Position numbers and translations under genes: made by a program. A stretch of DNA of 64,000 nt. Origin: Erwinia pyrifoliae DSM 12163. GTDB lineage: Bacteria; Pseudomonadota; Gammaproteobacteria; Enterobacterales; Enterobacteriaceae. Numbering within the stretch: position 1 is the stretch's first letter; every line of letters starts with the position of its first letter. The notes beneath the pieces are model-generated. The model worked only from the letters and a program-made list of their open reading frames with translations. It ran no database searches and had not been told where the DNA came from. Of this stretch, positions 47,880 to 56,467 are shown piece by piece. The DNA lies in the NCBI RefSeq assembly GCF_000026985.1, contig NC_017390.1, positions 2,749,884 to 2,813,883 of the forward strand. The letters run 5' to 3'.

Positions 47880-50019
47880 TTAAAACTGATAGCTGATAGT
47901 GGCACCACCGCCCCAGTTACGACCCGGTGCCGGTTCGAAGTAGCGTTTGTTACCTTCATTGACGATCACCGAGCCGATGTAACGGCGGTCGAACAGGTTA
48001 TCGACGCGGCTAAACAGATCCAGCGACCAGCGTTCCCAGTTAAAGCGGTAGCCGCCGTTCAGGCTGGCAATGGTGTAAGACGGAGCCTGAGCACGGTTAG
48101 CATCGTTGGCCTGAATCTGGCTCATAGTGCGGATATCCGCACCGGCGTGCCAGCCGCTTTCCGGCGCAAATTGCAGTGAAGCGTAGCCCATATTGCGCGC
48201 AATGCCCGGCAGACGGTTGCCCGCTGGAGTACAAACGCTTTTCGCATTACAGGTCTCATGGCGATAGGTGGCGTCCAGCAGCGTCCAGGCCAGCTTCACA
48301 CGCCAGTCCGTAGCAAACTGCTGGTCAAAGCCCAGCTCTAACCCACGACGGCGCGTTTCCCCGGCGTTTTTATATACGCCACGGCCATTTTCATTGTCAT
48401 CCACCACCAGCTCATTATCGGTATCGGTCTGGAACAGGGCAGCGGTGAGCAGGCCATAGCCAATGCGGGTTTTACTACCCAGCTCTATCGTATCGCTGGT
48501 GGCCGGTTTCAATCCGAGATTCAGTCCGGTAACATCCCCGTTAATGGAACGATAGGACAACTCGTTAATCGTCGGCGTTTCGAAACCCCGACCGGCGGAG
48601 AGATAAACATTCCATGCGTCGCTGACCGCATAATTCAGCGCCCCCATTGGTAACAGCCGGTGGTAACGTGCGCTGCCGCTGTCATCGCCGTTGCCCGATG
48701 TGATGTAGTAGTCGGTAGAGTCAAAACTGACGGTGCTGTAGCGCAGCCCGGCGTCCAGCGTCCATTTCGGCGTCAGCCGCCAGCGGGTTTGCAGATAAGG
48801 ATCCAGGTTCCACAGGGTATTTTTTTCATTGCGCCGCTGCGCGCCTTTCTCACCAAAAGCCGGCACGCCACCCACCAGGTTGTAGTTCTGGAAACCCTGG
48901 CGGCGCTCGGTCATGGTTTCATAGTCAACCCCGCCGTTCAGCGTCACCGGCACCGCCCCCAGCTGGCCATCGTGCTGCCAGCGGGTATCAATGCCCTGAT
49001 ATTTCCGCTCCAGCAGAATAACGCCACCCGGATAGGCAGGATTGCGCTGCGGTGCCAGCGGAATCGACTGATACTGGGTGGTGTGGCGCTCGCCGTGCCA
49101 GGTGGTCAGCGTCAACCGGTCACTGTCGCTGAACTCACGCTGATAGCGTAGGCCAAACTGCGTCTGATCGAGGCTTTTGCGGGTATTAAACGCATCGCCA
49201 CGCGGCGACTGACGCGGGTTAGCCTGATACTCTTCAGCGGTCAGCCCGCCGGGATCGTTGGCATCTACCGATACGCTGTTGAACATCAGCGTCAGGGTAC
49301 TGACATCATCCAGCCTTACGCCGAGTTTGCCGTTACCGAGGTTCTTCTGCGTGCCGCTATGATGGCGATAACCGTGGGTGGTAAAGCGCGATGCGGACAG
49401 AGTGTAATTGACATCACCTGCCTGGCTACCATCACCGGTCGCGCCGCTGACCTTAACGCTATTACGCCATGAGCCGAACTGCCAAAATAAGTCCCTGCTT
49501 CCAGCGTTGTGGGCTGGCTGCCAGAAAGGGTATCAATGTTGACCACGCCGCCGGAGGCATTGCCATACAGTGCGGAGTAAGGCCCGCGCAGCACTTCTAT
49601 TTTACCCACCGAGTTGATATCGATATTTGACGTCTGTCCCTGACCATCCGGCATGGTGGCCGGAATACCGTCAACATATAACCGCACGCCGCGCACGCCG
49701 TACATTGAACGGCTGCCAAAACCGCGTACCGACAGCTGCAGATCCTGCGCATAATTCTGGCGATTCTGGATTTGCAGCCCCGGGACGCTGGCTAAGTTCT
49801 CCGCGAGATTAATCTGTGCGCTGGCGCGGCGCAGATCGTCACCGTCCACCACGCTGACCGCAGCAGGCGTATCCAGTTCGGACAGCCCGCCACGCTGTTT
49901 AATCACCATAAGGGATGGTTCCTGTGCCTGAACGCCGACTGCATCTGCTTGCGCAGAGCTGAAGCAGCGGGTATCAGCAAAAAAGACGTCAGAAACAAAT
50001 CTAAGATTTTATTATTCAC
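47880..50019 (-). pseudogene. yncD: YncD-like TonB-dependent receptor, broken by two frameshifts
   Basis: Outer-membrane TonB-dependent receptor of the YncD type, about 700 residues when repaired; substrate unproven, probably an iron chelate or similar. A GTG start near 50019 begins a signal peptide (LFLTSFLLIPAASAL). One base is missing near 49958 (expected CTGGCGCAA reads CTGCGCAA), shifting to the frame ADAVGVQAQEPSLM. A second base is missing near 49477 (GGCAGTTTCGGC reads GGCAGTTCGGC), after which the barrel frame is open to the stop. The plug (SVRGFGSRSMYGVRG, EVLRGPYSALYGNASGG) and the final FDRRYIGSVIVN and TISYQF strand are intact. Confidence 0.88.
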
Positions 50020-50244
50020 TGGAATGATTCGATAAGTCTGATTAGTACCCAAGAAGGCTTATCCGGCCCGGCTCAATAATCTCCACCCGTCCTCGGTGAT
50101 CGACCTGAGCACGCCAGGATAAATCGCAAAAGAGTGTATAACTGATGCCGCATTTAGCACCGACAACTGCCAAAATTGTGTTTCTCATTTCACGCAGAAA
50201 ATGCCCGGAAGCCTGTTGTTACAGGGGTTCTTTCACTCACTTAG

Positions 50245-50260
50245 TGTGATCGGGATCGCA
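50245..50260. promoter_or_regulatory. Candidate CRP-binding site
   Basis: TGTGA-TCGGGA-TCGCA matches the CRP consensus TGTGA-N6-TCACA at nine of ten positions. It lies about 226 bases upstream of the yncD start and 200 bases before the lipoprotein start, so the target gene is uncertain. Confidence 0.4.
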
Positions 50261-50425
50261 ATATGTCGGCAATTGTAACACTCATTAGTTGGCTTGCGAA
50301 CTGGTGTTAACACATTAGCTGAATTGATTCAGTCAACTGTTATCGCCAGACGGATGTGACTATTAGCCACTAATCTGCGGTGAACAGAGCAATGATAATT
50401 ACGTCATAGAGGTGTGACGGTGGGC

Positions 50426-50431
50426 TATAAT
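50426..50431 (+). promoter_or_regulatory. -10 element of the lipoprotein gene
   Basis: Perfect TATAAT 30 bases before the ATG at 50462. No good -35 hexamer lies at normal spacing, so an activator may be needed. Confidence 0.45.
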
Positions 50432-50461
50432 ATGCCTGAAATGAAACCAACAGGATGCCGT

Positions 50462-50836
50462 ATGAACCGTTCAGGACGTTGGTCAACGCCAGATTGCTCG
50501 CCACGGCCTGCCGTCATTTGCTTACTGCTGTACGTGCTGGTGCTTAGCGCCTGTTCCTCCAACGAGCAGGGCAAAATATGCGTGGGCAAGGTTGAAACGC
50601 TGAGTGGTCAACCGCTGGGAATGTTGCAGGGCCGGATTATTGACCGGTTCAGCTCATTTTCAGTCAACCTGCCATCGCTGAAACTCGACAGCGGCCCCTT
50701 GCACTCCAATGACCGTCAGCTCTATATCCCCACGGCGGTGACGGAGGATAACTGGCTGACACAACGTATTTCTGACCACCGTTTCGCCCTGATTAACGCG
50801 TCAAAAGACCAGGCTATCACTCTCACCTGCCCATAA
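50462..50836 (+). CDS. Putative lipoprotein, 124 residues
   Basis: The start at 50462 (MNRSGRWSTPDCS) is chosen over 50414 because AGGA lies upstream at good spacing and a perfect TATAAT lies between the two. The signal sequence VICLLLYVLVLSAC ends in a lipobox with Cys and SS after it (Ser at +2, expected in the outer membrane). The mature part (KICVGKVETLSGQPLGM) belongs to no family I recognise. It is monocistronic. Confidence 0.7.
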   Translation: MNRSGRWSTPDCSPRPAVICLLLYVLVLSACSSNEQGKICVGKVETLSGQPLGMLQGRIIDRFSSFSVNLPSLKLDSGPLHSNDRQLYIPTAVTEDNWLTQRISDHRFALINASKDQAITLTCP

Positions 50837-51099
50837 CTGCCGTGCGCCAACAGTTGCACCGTGGTTAAAACCGGCCAGGGTGCCAGGATGCTTATTTAAA
50901 TTCAGCCGTTATTTGCTGACAAAGATACTTTAAACGCGGCACAGAAAAGAACATAATATGATTTCCTGCTAATAAATTCTGACGCCTTTTCCAGTGAATT
51001 TTACTTGTCTCACCTGATTTCAATCTTATATATTTTACGGGAGGAATCTTCCCACCTCATTATAAATAAAACGTCAATCATCATAAATAAGGAATTTTT

Positions 51100-52569
51100 A
51101 TGTCAGTTTATACCAAAGGCGCACCCCATACTTTCGCAGCGGTGAGCATGATCTATTTTAAAGATAAGAATCTAGAATCCGCCATTAAAACCACATTAAA
51201 CCTGGCCGAAAGTGAAGGTGTTTCCACTGTCAATATATTGGATCTGACTCATCTCAGAGCTTTGGATAAGGATATCTCTGATTTGTCGGGTCTGGAATAT
51301 GCAGAGAATCTGCAGTTAGTCACATTTACAGGGAATAATATTACCTCGTTGGAACCTTTGAAAAATCTGAACCAGCTCTATAGCGTTGGTTTTGCCTATA
51401 ACCCCAATCTTAAGATGGAGGAAATCCTTAAGCTGGAACACATCACCGAGCTTGATTTATCCGGTAATCAGTATACAGGCGCAGAGTTCGACCGGCTTGA
51501 GAAATATTCGGACATGACCGTACTCTGGCTTAACTCGTGCCAGCTCAACTCAGTTTCATTTATGTCCGGAATGAATAAGCTTGTTCAGCTTCAGATTCAA
51601 AATAATAATCTGACGAATATTGATGCGCTAAACAGTCGCTGGCTGATTGGTATCTGGGCGACAAATAACCGCATCACCTCGCTGAAAAACGTGGTAAACC
51701 TGTCAGGACTGAAAAGACTCTGGCTTGACAACAACCAGTTAACCGATCTCGACTGGCTGAATAAACTGGATAATGTTTCTCATGTCTATGCCAGTAACAA
51801 TAAGATAGAAAAAGCCGTCGTTGCAGGCCATCAGCAGATCTATTTACTCCAGCTGGATGAGAGTCATATCACTGATATTGAATTGACCAACTTACCCTCT
51901 CTGATGCAGGTTAGCCTGAACTACAACAGCCTTTCTTCTTTTAGTAAAGCAGCTAACCTTCCTGCGCTACAATCATTGAGCCTGATTGAAAATATTGAGT
52001 TGACCAATATTGAAGGCATCAGTGCGGCACCAAAACTGGTGCGATTGGTTTTGCAGGGTTGCCCTGGCATCTCTGACTTCTCCCCAATTTCATCCTCAGA
52101 GCGACTTGTTCAGCTGTACTGCAATAATACCGGTATCAGCGATGAACAGATCAGAGATATAGGATTTAAGAGCAAACTGACTCTGTTAGCCGTTGCTCAG
52201 GGTAAACTCACCAATATTGACTTTATTTCTCAATTCCCGGCTCTTAAACTGTTTGCTTTAATGGGCAACCACATTTCCGATATCAGTCTGCTGAGCGATG
52301 ATATTTCCACCTATTCTGCAACGGATCAAAAAATCAGCCTTGCTGAAGTCGCCGTGGGTGAAAAAACGCAGATTTGGCTAAAAGGCAGATATTCACAGCG
52401 CGTTGATAATATTGAATGGCTGACAGAGGGCAACATCTCCACAGAGGGGGATAAGCAATATCTGACCTGGGCTGAAAGTGGGAATAATAAACTGACTTTC
52501 TCCTGGCAGGAGAATACCAGCACAGCGCCTTTATTTAGCGGAACGATTACTCAGACCGTCAATGAATAA
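51100..52569 (+). CDS. Internalin-like leucine-rich-repeat protein
   Basis: 489 residues built almost wholly of LRRs of about 20-22 residues (consensus LxxLxLxxNxIxxI), for example LKRLWLDNNQLTDLDWLNKL and LVQLQIQNNNLTNIDAL. An internalin-type N-terminal cap (YFKDKNLESAIKTTLNL ... DLTHLRALDKDISDLSGLEY) precedes them, and the last 75 residues (VGEKTQIWLKGRYSQRVDN ...) look like an Ig-type adjoining domain. There is no signal peptide or LPXTG anchor. AAGGAAT lies upstream. The base composition is more AT-rich than its neighbours. It may act in protein binding, inside or outside the cell; route of export, if any, is unknown. Confidence 0.85.
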   Translation: MSVYTKGAPHTFAAVSMIYFKDKNLESAIKTTLNLAESEGVSTVNILDLTHLRALDKDISDLSGLEYAENLQLVTFTGNNITSLEPLKNLNQLYSVGFAYNPNLKMEEILKLEHITELDLSGNQYTGAEFDRLEKYSDMTVLWLNSCQLNSVSFMSGMNKLVQLQIQNNNLTNIDALNSRWLIGIWATNNRITSLKNVVNLSGLKRLWLDNNQLTDLDWLNKLDNVSHVYASNNKIEKAVVAGHQQIYLLQLDESHITDIELTNLPSLMQVSLNYNSLSSFSKAANLPALQSLSLIENIELTNIEGISAAPKLVRLVLQGCPGISDFSPISSSERLVQLYCNNTGISDEQIRDIGFKSKLTLLAVAQGKLTNIDFISQFPALKLFALMGNHISDISLLSDDISTYSATDQKISLAEVAVGEKTQIWLKGRYSQRVDNIEWLTEGNISTEGDKQYLTWAESGNNKLTFSWQENTSTAPLFSGTITQTVNE

Positions 52570-52658
52570 AAGCGTCTGGTGAAAATGGTGAAATTAAGTT
52601 TGCTGCTGTAGCAAAAAAGCCGTACGGTCTGAAATAGCAGAACATCAGACTGTGTCGC

Positions 52659-52698
52659 AAAAAACGGTCGGGTAACACGATATCAGTTGTTACCCGAC
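52659..52698 (-). terminator. Minus-strand intrinsic terminator
   Basis: Eleven-bp stem (GTCGGGTAACA / TGTTACCCGAC) with a ten-base loop and a T6 run on the minus strand. It lies 5 bases after the broken ORF at 52704-52818. Confidence 0.8.
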
Positions 52699-52703
52699 AA
52701 TCC

Positions 52704-52818
52704 TTACTGCGAGAACTCAAAACGCGACTGGAACTCTTGCAGCGCATACAGTGAGCACGCCACTGGTGTGCATAGTGACAGAGCCAGTAAGATGAAATTA
52801 AACAGGTTTTTTTGTCAT
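52704..52818 (-). pseudogene. Small secreted or membrane ORF broken by one extra A
   Basis: From ATG 52818 the frame reads MTKKPV and stops. Removing one A from the A7 tract (52807-52813) restores a 37-residue protein, MTKNLFNFILLALSLC then TPVACSLYALQEFQ, ending RFEFSQ, with signal-peptide or membrane character. A strong terminator follows at once, which argues that a transcript ends here. It could be a decayed gene, a homopolymer read error or a slippage-controlled gene. Family unknown. Confidence 0.45.
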
Positions 52819-53003
52819 CGTCAGCATCCCGCCCCTGAGTGCAAGCCGATTGTGTGGTCAAATTAACCGCACACAAACCCCATGCCGTTAGTCGATATCA
52901 GCAGAAAATCTGCGCATATTTGTTTTTTAAGCAGCGTGACACAGGGTTATCGGAGTTGAATAACAAACTTTATCCGCCTGCCCCTTTTCACAGGACTTAT
53001 CAT

Positions 53004-54590
53004 TTACGCATCTTTAGCGCTCACTTCCTGCAACCAGCCGGGGCGCATTTGCGGTACTGCCGCCAGCAGTCGGGCGGTATAGTCGTCAAGTGGAGAGCTG
53101 AACACCTGATCCAATCCTCCCTGACGCACAACGTTGCCGTGACGTAACACCATCACTTCATCCGCCACTGCCCTGACGACATGCAAATCGTGGGTGATAA
53201 ACAGTAGCGAAACGCCGGTTTCCTGCTGCAATTTTTTCAGCAGTGCCAGCACCTCGCGCCCGACCAGCGGATCCAGCGCCGAGGTCGGTTCATCACAGAC
53301 GATCAGCTCCGGCTGCACCGCCAGCGCACGGGCAATGCAAACGCGCTGTTTTTGCCCACCAGAAAGCGCATGAGGATACCGGTCGGCCAGCAGCGGTGAA
53401 AGCCCCACCTTCACCAGTAGCTCATCAACTCGCGCATGACGTTGTGGCGCAGAAAGCCCGGTCAGACACACCATCGCCCGTTCAATTTGCAGCCGGATGG
53501 TTAGCCGTGGATTAAGTGCGGTATCGGGGTGCTGATGGATCATTTGCACACTTTGCAGCTGCTGTCGCGTGCGCTGACGTAGCATGGCGGGCAGCGGCTT
53601 TTGGTTAAAATGAATCTCCCCCTGCGATGGGGTGACCAGACCACATACGGCGCGCCCGAGCGTTGATTTTCCTGCACCGGACTCGCCGATTAACGCCAGC
53701 GTACGCCCACGACCAATGGTCAGCGACACCGCATGCAGTACCTTATCACCGTGATACTCAACGCTGACCTGGCGGGCAATAAGTAACGGCGATGTCGCGC
53801 TACGCGGCTGGTGGGGTTCACCATGGCTGTGCAGCAATTGGCGGGTGTAATCCTGCTGCGGCTGCGTCAGCAGCGCCTCAGTGCTGCCCGCTTCCACCTG
53901 TCGACCACGGCGCAACACCATGATGCGTTGGCTAAGCTGGGCGACGACCGCCAAATCGTGGCTGATATAGAGCGCGGCGACACCGGTCAGCTCGATGACC
54001 TGCTGAATAGCCCTCAATACTTCCAGCTGGGTTGTCACATCCAGCGCGGTGGTAGGTTCATCGAAAATAATCAGTTCAGGCCCGGCGCAAATTGCCATAG
54101 CAATCATGGCGCGCTGTAGCTGTCCACCAGAAACCTGATGCGGATAACGTTGGAAGAATATCTCCGGCTGCGGCAGCTGCAGCTGGGAAAAAATTTCAAT
54201 GGCGCGACGAATAGCCGTGCGGCGATCGCATACCCGATGACGAATGGCGCTTTCAATCACCTGCTCACCGATTTTTTTCGCCGGATTAAAGGCCGCACTG
54301 GCGGACTGCGCCACATAGGCAATTTTCGCGCCGCGAACCTTACGCCACTGGCGCTCTGTCAGCGCGGTCAGTTCACGCCCGGAAAAGTGGATCTGCCCCC
54401 CGCTCAGCGTCATGCCGTGTCGGCAGTGACCGAGGATCGCCTGACCTATGGTCGATTTGCCCGCCCCGGATTCGCCAATCAACCCGAGTACCTCGCCCTT
54501 ACGCAAGGTAAAAGAGATGTCATCGACCAGTACTGCGCTACCCGCAGTAACCCGCAGTTTTTCAACGCTTAACAACGGTTGCTCGCTCAT
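53004..54590 (-). CDS. Oligopeptide-type ABC transporter ATPase with two ABC domains
   Basis: 528-residue fusion of two OppD/OppF-type ATPases, as in YejF and GsiA. Domain 1: Walker A GESGAGKST at about 38-46, signature VSGGQLQRAM, Walker B LIIFDEPTTALD. Domain 2 from about 270: second GESGAGKST, signature LSGGQKQRVCIARAL, Walker B LIVCDEPTSALD. Both halves look catalytically complete. Start 2 bases downstream of the permease gene; last of the five-gene operon. Confidence 0.9.
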   Translation of the reverse strand: MSEQPLLSVEKLRVTAGSAVLVDDISFTLRKGEVLGLIGESGAGKSTIGQAILGHCRHGMTLSGGQIHFSGRELTALTERQWRKVRGAKIAYVAQSASAAFNPAKKIGEQVIESAIRHRVCDRRTAIRRAIEIFSQLQLPQPEIFFQRYPHQVSGGQLQRAMIAMAICAGPELIIFDEPTTALDVTTQLEVLRAIQQVIELTGVAALYISHDLAVVAQLSQRIMVLRRGRQVEAGSTEALLTQPQQDYTRQLLHSHGEPHQPRSATSPLLIARQVSVEYHGDKVLHAVSLTIGRGRTLALIGESGAGKSTLGRAVCGLVTPSQGEIHFNQKPLPAMLRQRTRQQLQSVQMIHQHPDTALNPRLTIRLQIERAMVCLTGLSAPQRHARVDELLVKVGLSPLLADRYPHALSGGQKQRVCIARALAVQPELIVCDEPTSALDPLVGREVLALLKKLQQETGVSLLFITHDLHVVRAVADEVMVLRHGNVVRQGGLDQVFSSPLDDYTARLLAAVPQMRPGWLQEVSAKDA

Positions 54591-54592
54591 AT

Positions 54593-55402
54593 TTACTCCT
54601 GCCAGCTACGAGTATGCTGGCTTAACAGCCAGTCGGCCACGCTGTTTAACACCAGCGCCAGCAGGGCAATCGCCGCGCCGGGGATCAAGGCGGCCCAAAC
54701 GCCAAACAGAATGCCGTCTTTGTTGTCACGCGCCAGTCCGCCCCAGTCGGCAGCAGGCGGCTGAATGCCAAGCCCGAGGAACGAAAGCGCCGACAGGAAC
54801 AGCAGGATAAAGATAAAGCGTAAGGCGAATTCTGCCACCAGCGTGGTGTAGGCATTCGGCAGGATCTCACGCCACAAAACCCAGCTCAGCCGTTCACCAC
54901 GCAGGCGGGCCACTTCAATAAACTCCTGTGCGGCAATATCCAGCGCCAGGGAACGCGCCACGCGCAGCACGCGAGTAGACTCAAGAATGCCCAACACGGC
55001 AACAATCATCGGCATGGTTTTCGGCAGCATCGCCAACACGACCAGAGCCAGGATCAGCGTTGGGATCGCCATCAGCACATCGTTAACCCTGGATATCAGC
55101 TGGTCAACCCAGCCACGGGCGTAACCGGCCAGAAAACCAAGGAAGATACCAATGACAAATGCTAACAGCGTTGCCAGCGCGCTAACACTCAGCGAAATGC
55201 GAGTTCCCCAGATCAGCCGAGAAAGCAGGTCGCGGCCAAGATTATCCGTCCCCAGCCAGTTTTGCGGCGTCATCCCGCTCCATGCACTGCCAACTATCTG
55301 CTCCGGCGCATAAGGTGCCAGCCACGGAGCCAGCAGTGCTACTAAAATGAACAGGCTCAGCCCGATGGCTCCGGGGAGAACAGCAACTTTCAGTCTCAAC
55401 AT
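54593..55402 (-). CDS. ABC transporter permease, DppC type
   Basis: Inner-membrane subunit of the peptide-type importer, 269 residues with about six helices. The N-terminal cytoplasmic extension is short. GTDNLGRDLLSRLIWGTRISL is the classic DppC/OppC entry and ARLRGERLSWVLWREILPN is the ATPase-docking EAA loop. A 69-base gap separates it from the other permease gene. Confidence 0.9.
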   Translation of the reverse strand: MLRLKVAVLPGAIGLSLFILVALLAPWLAPYAPEQIVGSAWSGMTPQNWLGTDNLGRDLLSRLIWGTRISLSVSALATLLAFVIGIFLGFLAGYARGWVDQLISRVNDVLMAIPTLILALVVLAMLPKTMPMIVAVLGILESTRVLRVARSLALDIAAQEFIEVARLRGERLSWVLWREILPNAYTTLVAEFALRFIFILLFLSALSFLGLGIQPPAADWGGLARDNKDGILFGVWAALIPGAAIALLALVLNSVADWLLSQHTRSWQE

Positions 55403-55471
55403 CTACAACAATTCCTGGTAGCGTCCCGGTAACCTGTAAAGGGTCACCGGGATATGAATCAGCGCCGTTGG

Positions 55472-56461
55472 TTAACGGCTGTGGCGCAGACGCGGGTTGG
55501 CCAGCAGGGCAACCACATCCGCCAGAAGGTTCAGCAGGATATAGATACCTGCCAACAGCAGCGCACAATCCTGAATCACCGGGATATCACGTTTGCTAAT
55601 GCTGTCCACCATATACTGGCCCAGACCTGGATAGACAAAGACATTCTCGACGATCACCACCCCCACCATAAGCCAGGCAAGGTTCAGCACAATCACGTTG
55701 ATTATCGGCCCCCATGCGTTCGGCAACACATGTCGGAACAGGATCGCTGATGGCGATAACCCTTTCATTAAGGCGGTGTCAACCCATGCGGCATTCTGCG
55801 CAGTGACCAGTGCAGCGCGCGTCATATTGCTCATATGCCCGAGAATGGCGAAAATCAGCGTAACACAAGGCAGAGCGATGGCCTGCAGACGATCGCCCAG
55901 CGGCATATCATCAGAGATACTGCTGTTACTGGGCAACCAAAAAAACGTGATGGAGAAAACCAGAATCAGCAGATAACCGGAGAAAAATTCCGGCAATGAA
56001 ACGGCAGCCCGTGTAAACAGGTTAAGCAGGCGGTCAATCCACCGCCCCTGGTAGCGCGCAGAAATAAACCCTGTCACCAGCGCCATTGGCACGGCGACCA
56101 TTGCGGTAAAACAGGCCAGAGACAGCGTGTTAGCCAGCCGGTCAAGCAGTACTGGTGCAATGGCTTCACGGCTGGTGAAACTATGGCCAAAATCGCCGTG
56201 CAGTACGCCAGCCAGCCAGGAGAGATAGCGGCTTAGCGCTGGCTGATCCAGCCCCAGCTGCTGATTAAGCGCCGCCACCGCTTGCGGTGTCGCCGATTGC
56301 CCCAGAATTGCGGTTGCTGCATTGCCAGGTAGCAACTGTATGCCGATGAAAATGAGCATTGAGACCACCAGCAGCATGGCTACCCCAGCCAGCAGCCGCA
56401 AACCAATCAGTTTTAACAGGGGAAAGTTTCCTTTCCCCCGACTTTCACGAAACAGGCTCAT
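55472..56461 (-). CDS. ABC transporter permease, DppB type
   Basis: Second membrane subunit, 329 residues. N-terminal helix LIGLRLLAGVAMLLVVSMLIF, then the periplasmic LGLDQPALSRYLSWLAGVLHGDFG typical of DppB/OppB, and the EAA region WVDTALMKGLSPSAILFRHVLPN. It starts 6 bases after the binding-protein gene. Confidence 0.9.
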   Translation of the reverse strand: MSLFRESRGKGNFPLLKLIGLRLLAGVAMLLVVSMLIFIGIQLLPGNAATAILGQSATPQAVAALNQQLGLDQPALSRYLSWLAGVLHGDFGHSFTSREAIAPVLLDRLANTLSLACFTAMVAVPMALVTGFISARYQGRWIDRLLNLFTRAAVSLPEFFSGYLLILVFSITFFWLPSNSSISDDMPLGDRLQAIALPCVTLIFAILGHMSNMTRAALVTAQNAAWVDTALMKGLSPSAILFRHVLPNAWGPIINVIVLNLAWLMVGVVIVENVFVYPGLGQYMVDSISKRDIPVIQDCALLLAGIYILLNLLADVVALLANPRLRHSR

Positions 56462-56467
56462 GGGAGA

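Larger units (their letters stand above)
50020..50461. other. Gap upstream of yncD and of the lipoprotein gene
   Basis: 442 bases without a supported gene; a CRP-like site and a -10 element are listed separately. Repeated TAACA/TGTTA segments near 50275-50315 form imperfect inverted repeats. Confidence 0.4.
52570..53003. other. Gap holding a terminator and a broken small ORF
   Basis: 434 bases between the LRR gene and the ABC operon. The only structure I see is a minus-strand terminator and a frame-broken small ORF just before it, both listed separately. Confidence 0.5.

Noticed and set aside
52559..52876. 105-codon minus-strand frame
   Set aside because: It reads through the terminator hairpin in the wrong frame; the frame restored by one base change fits better.
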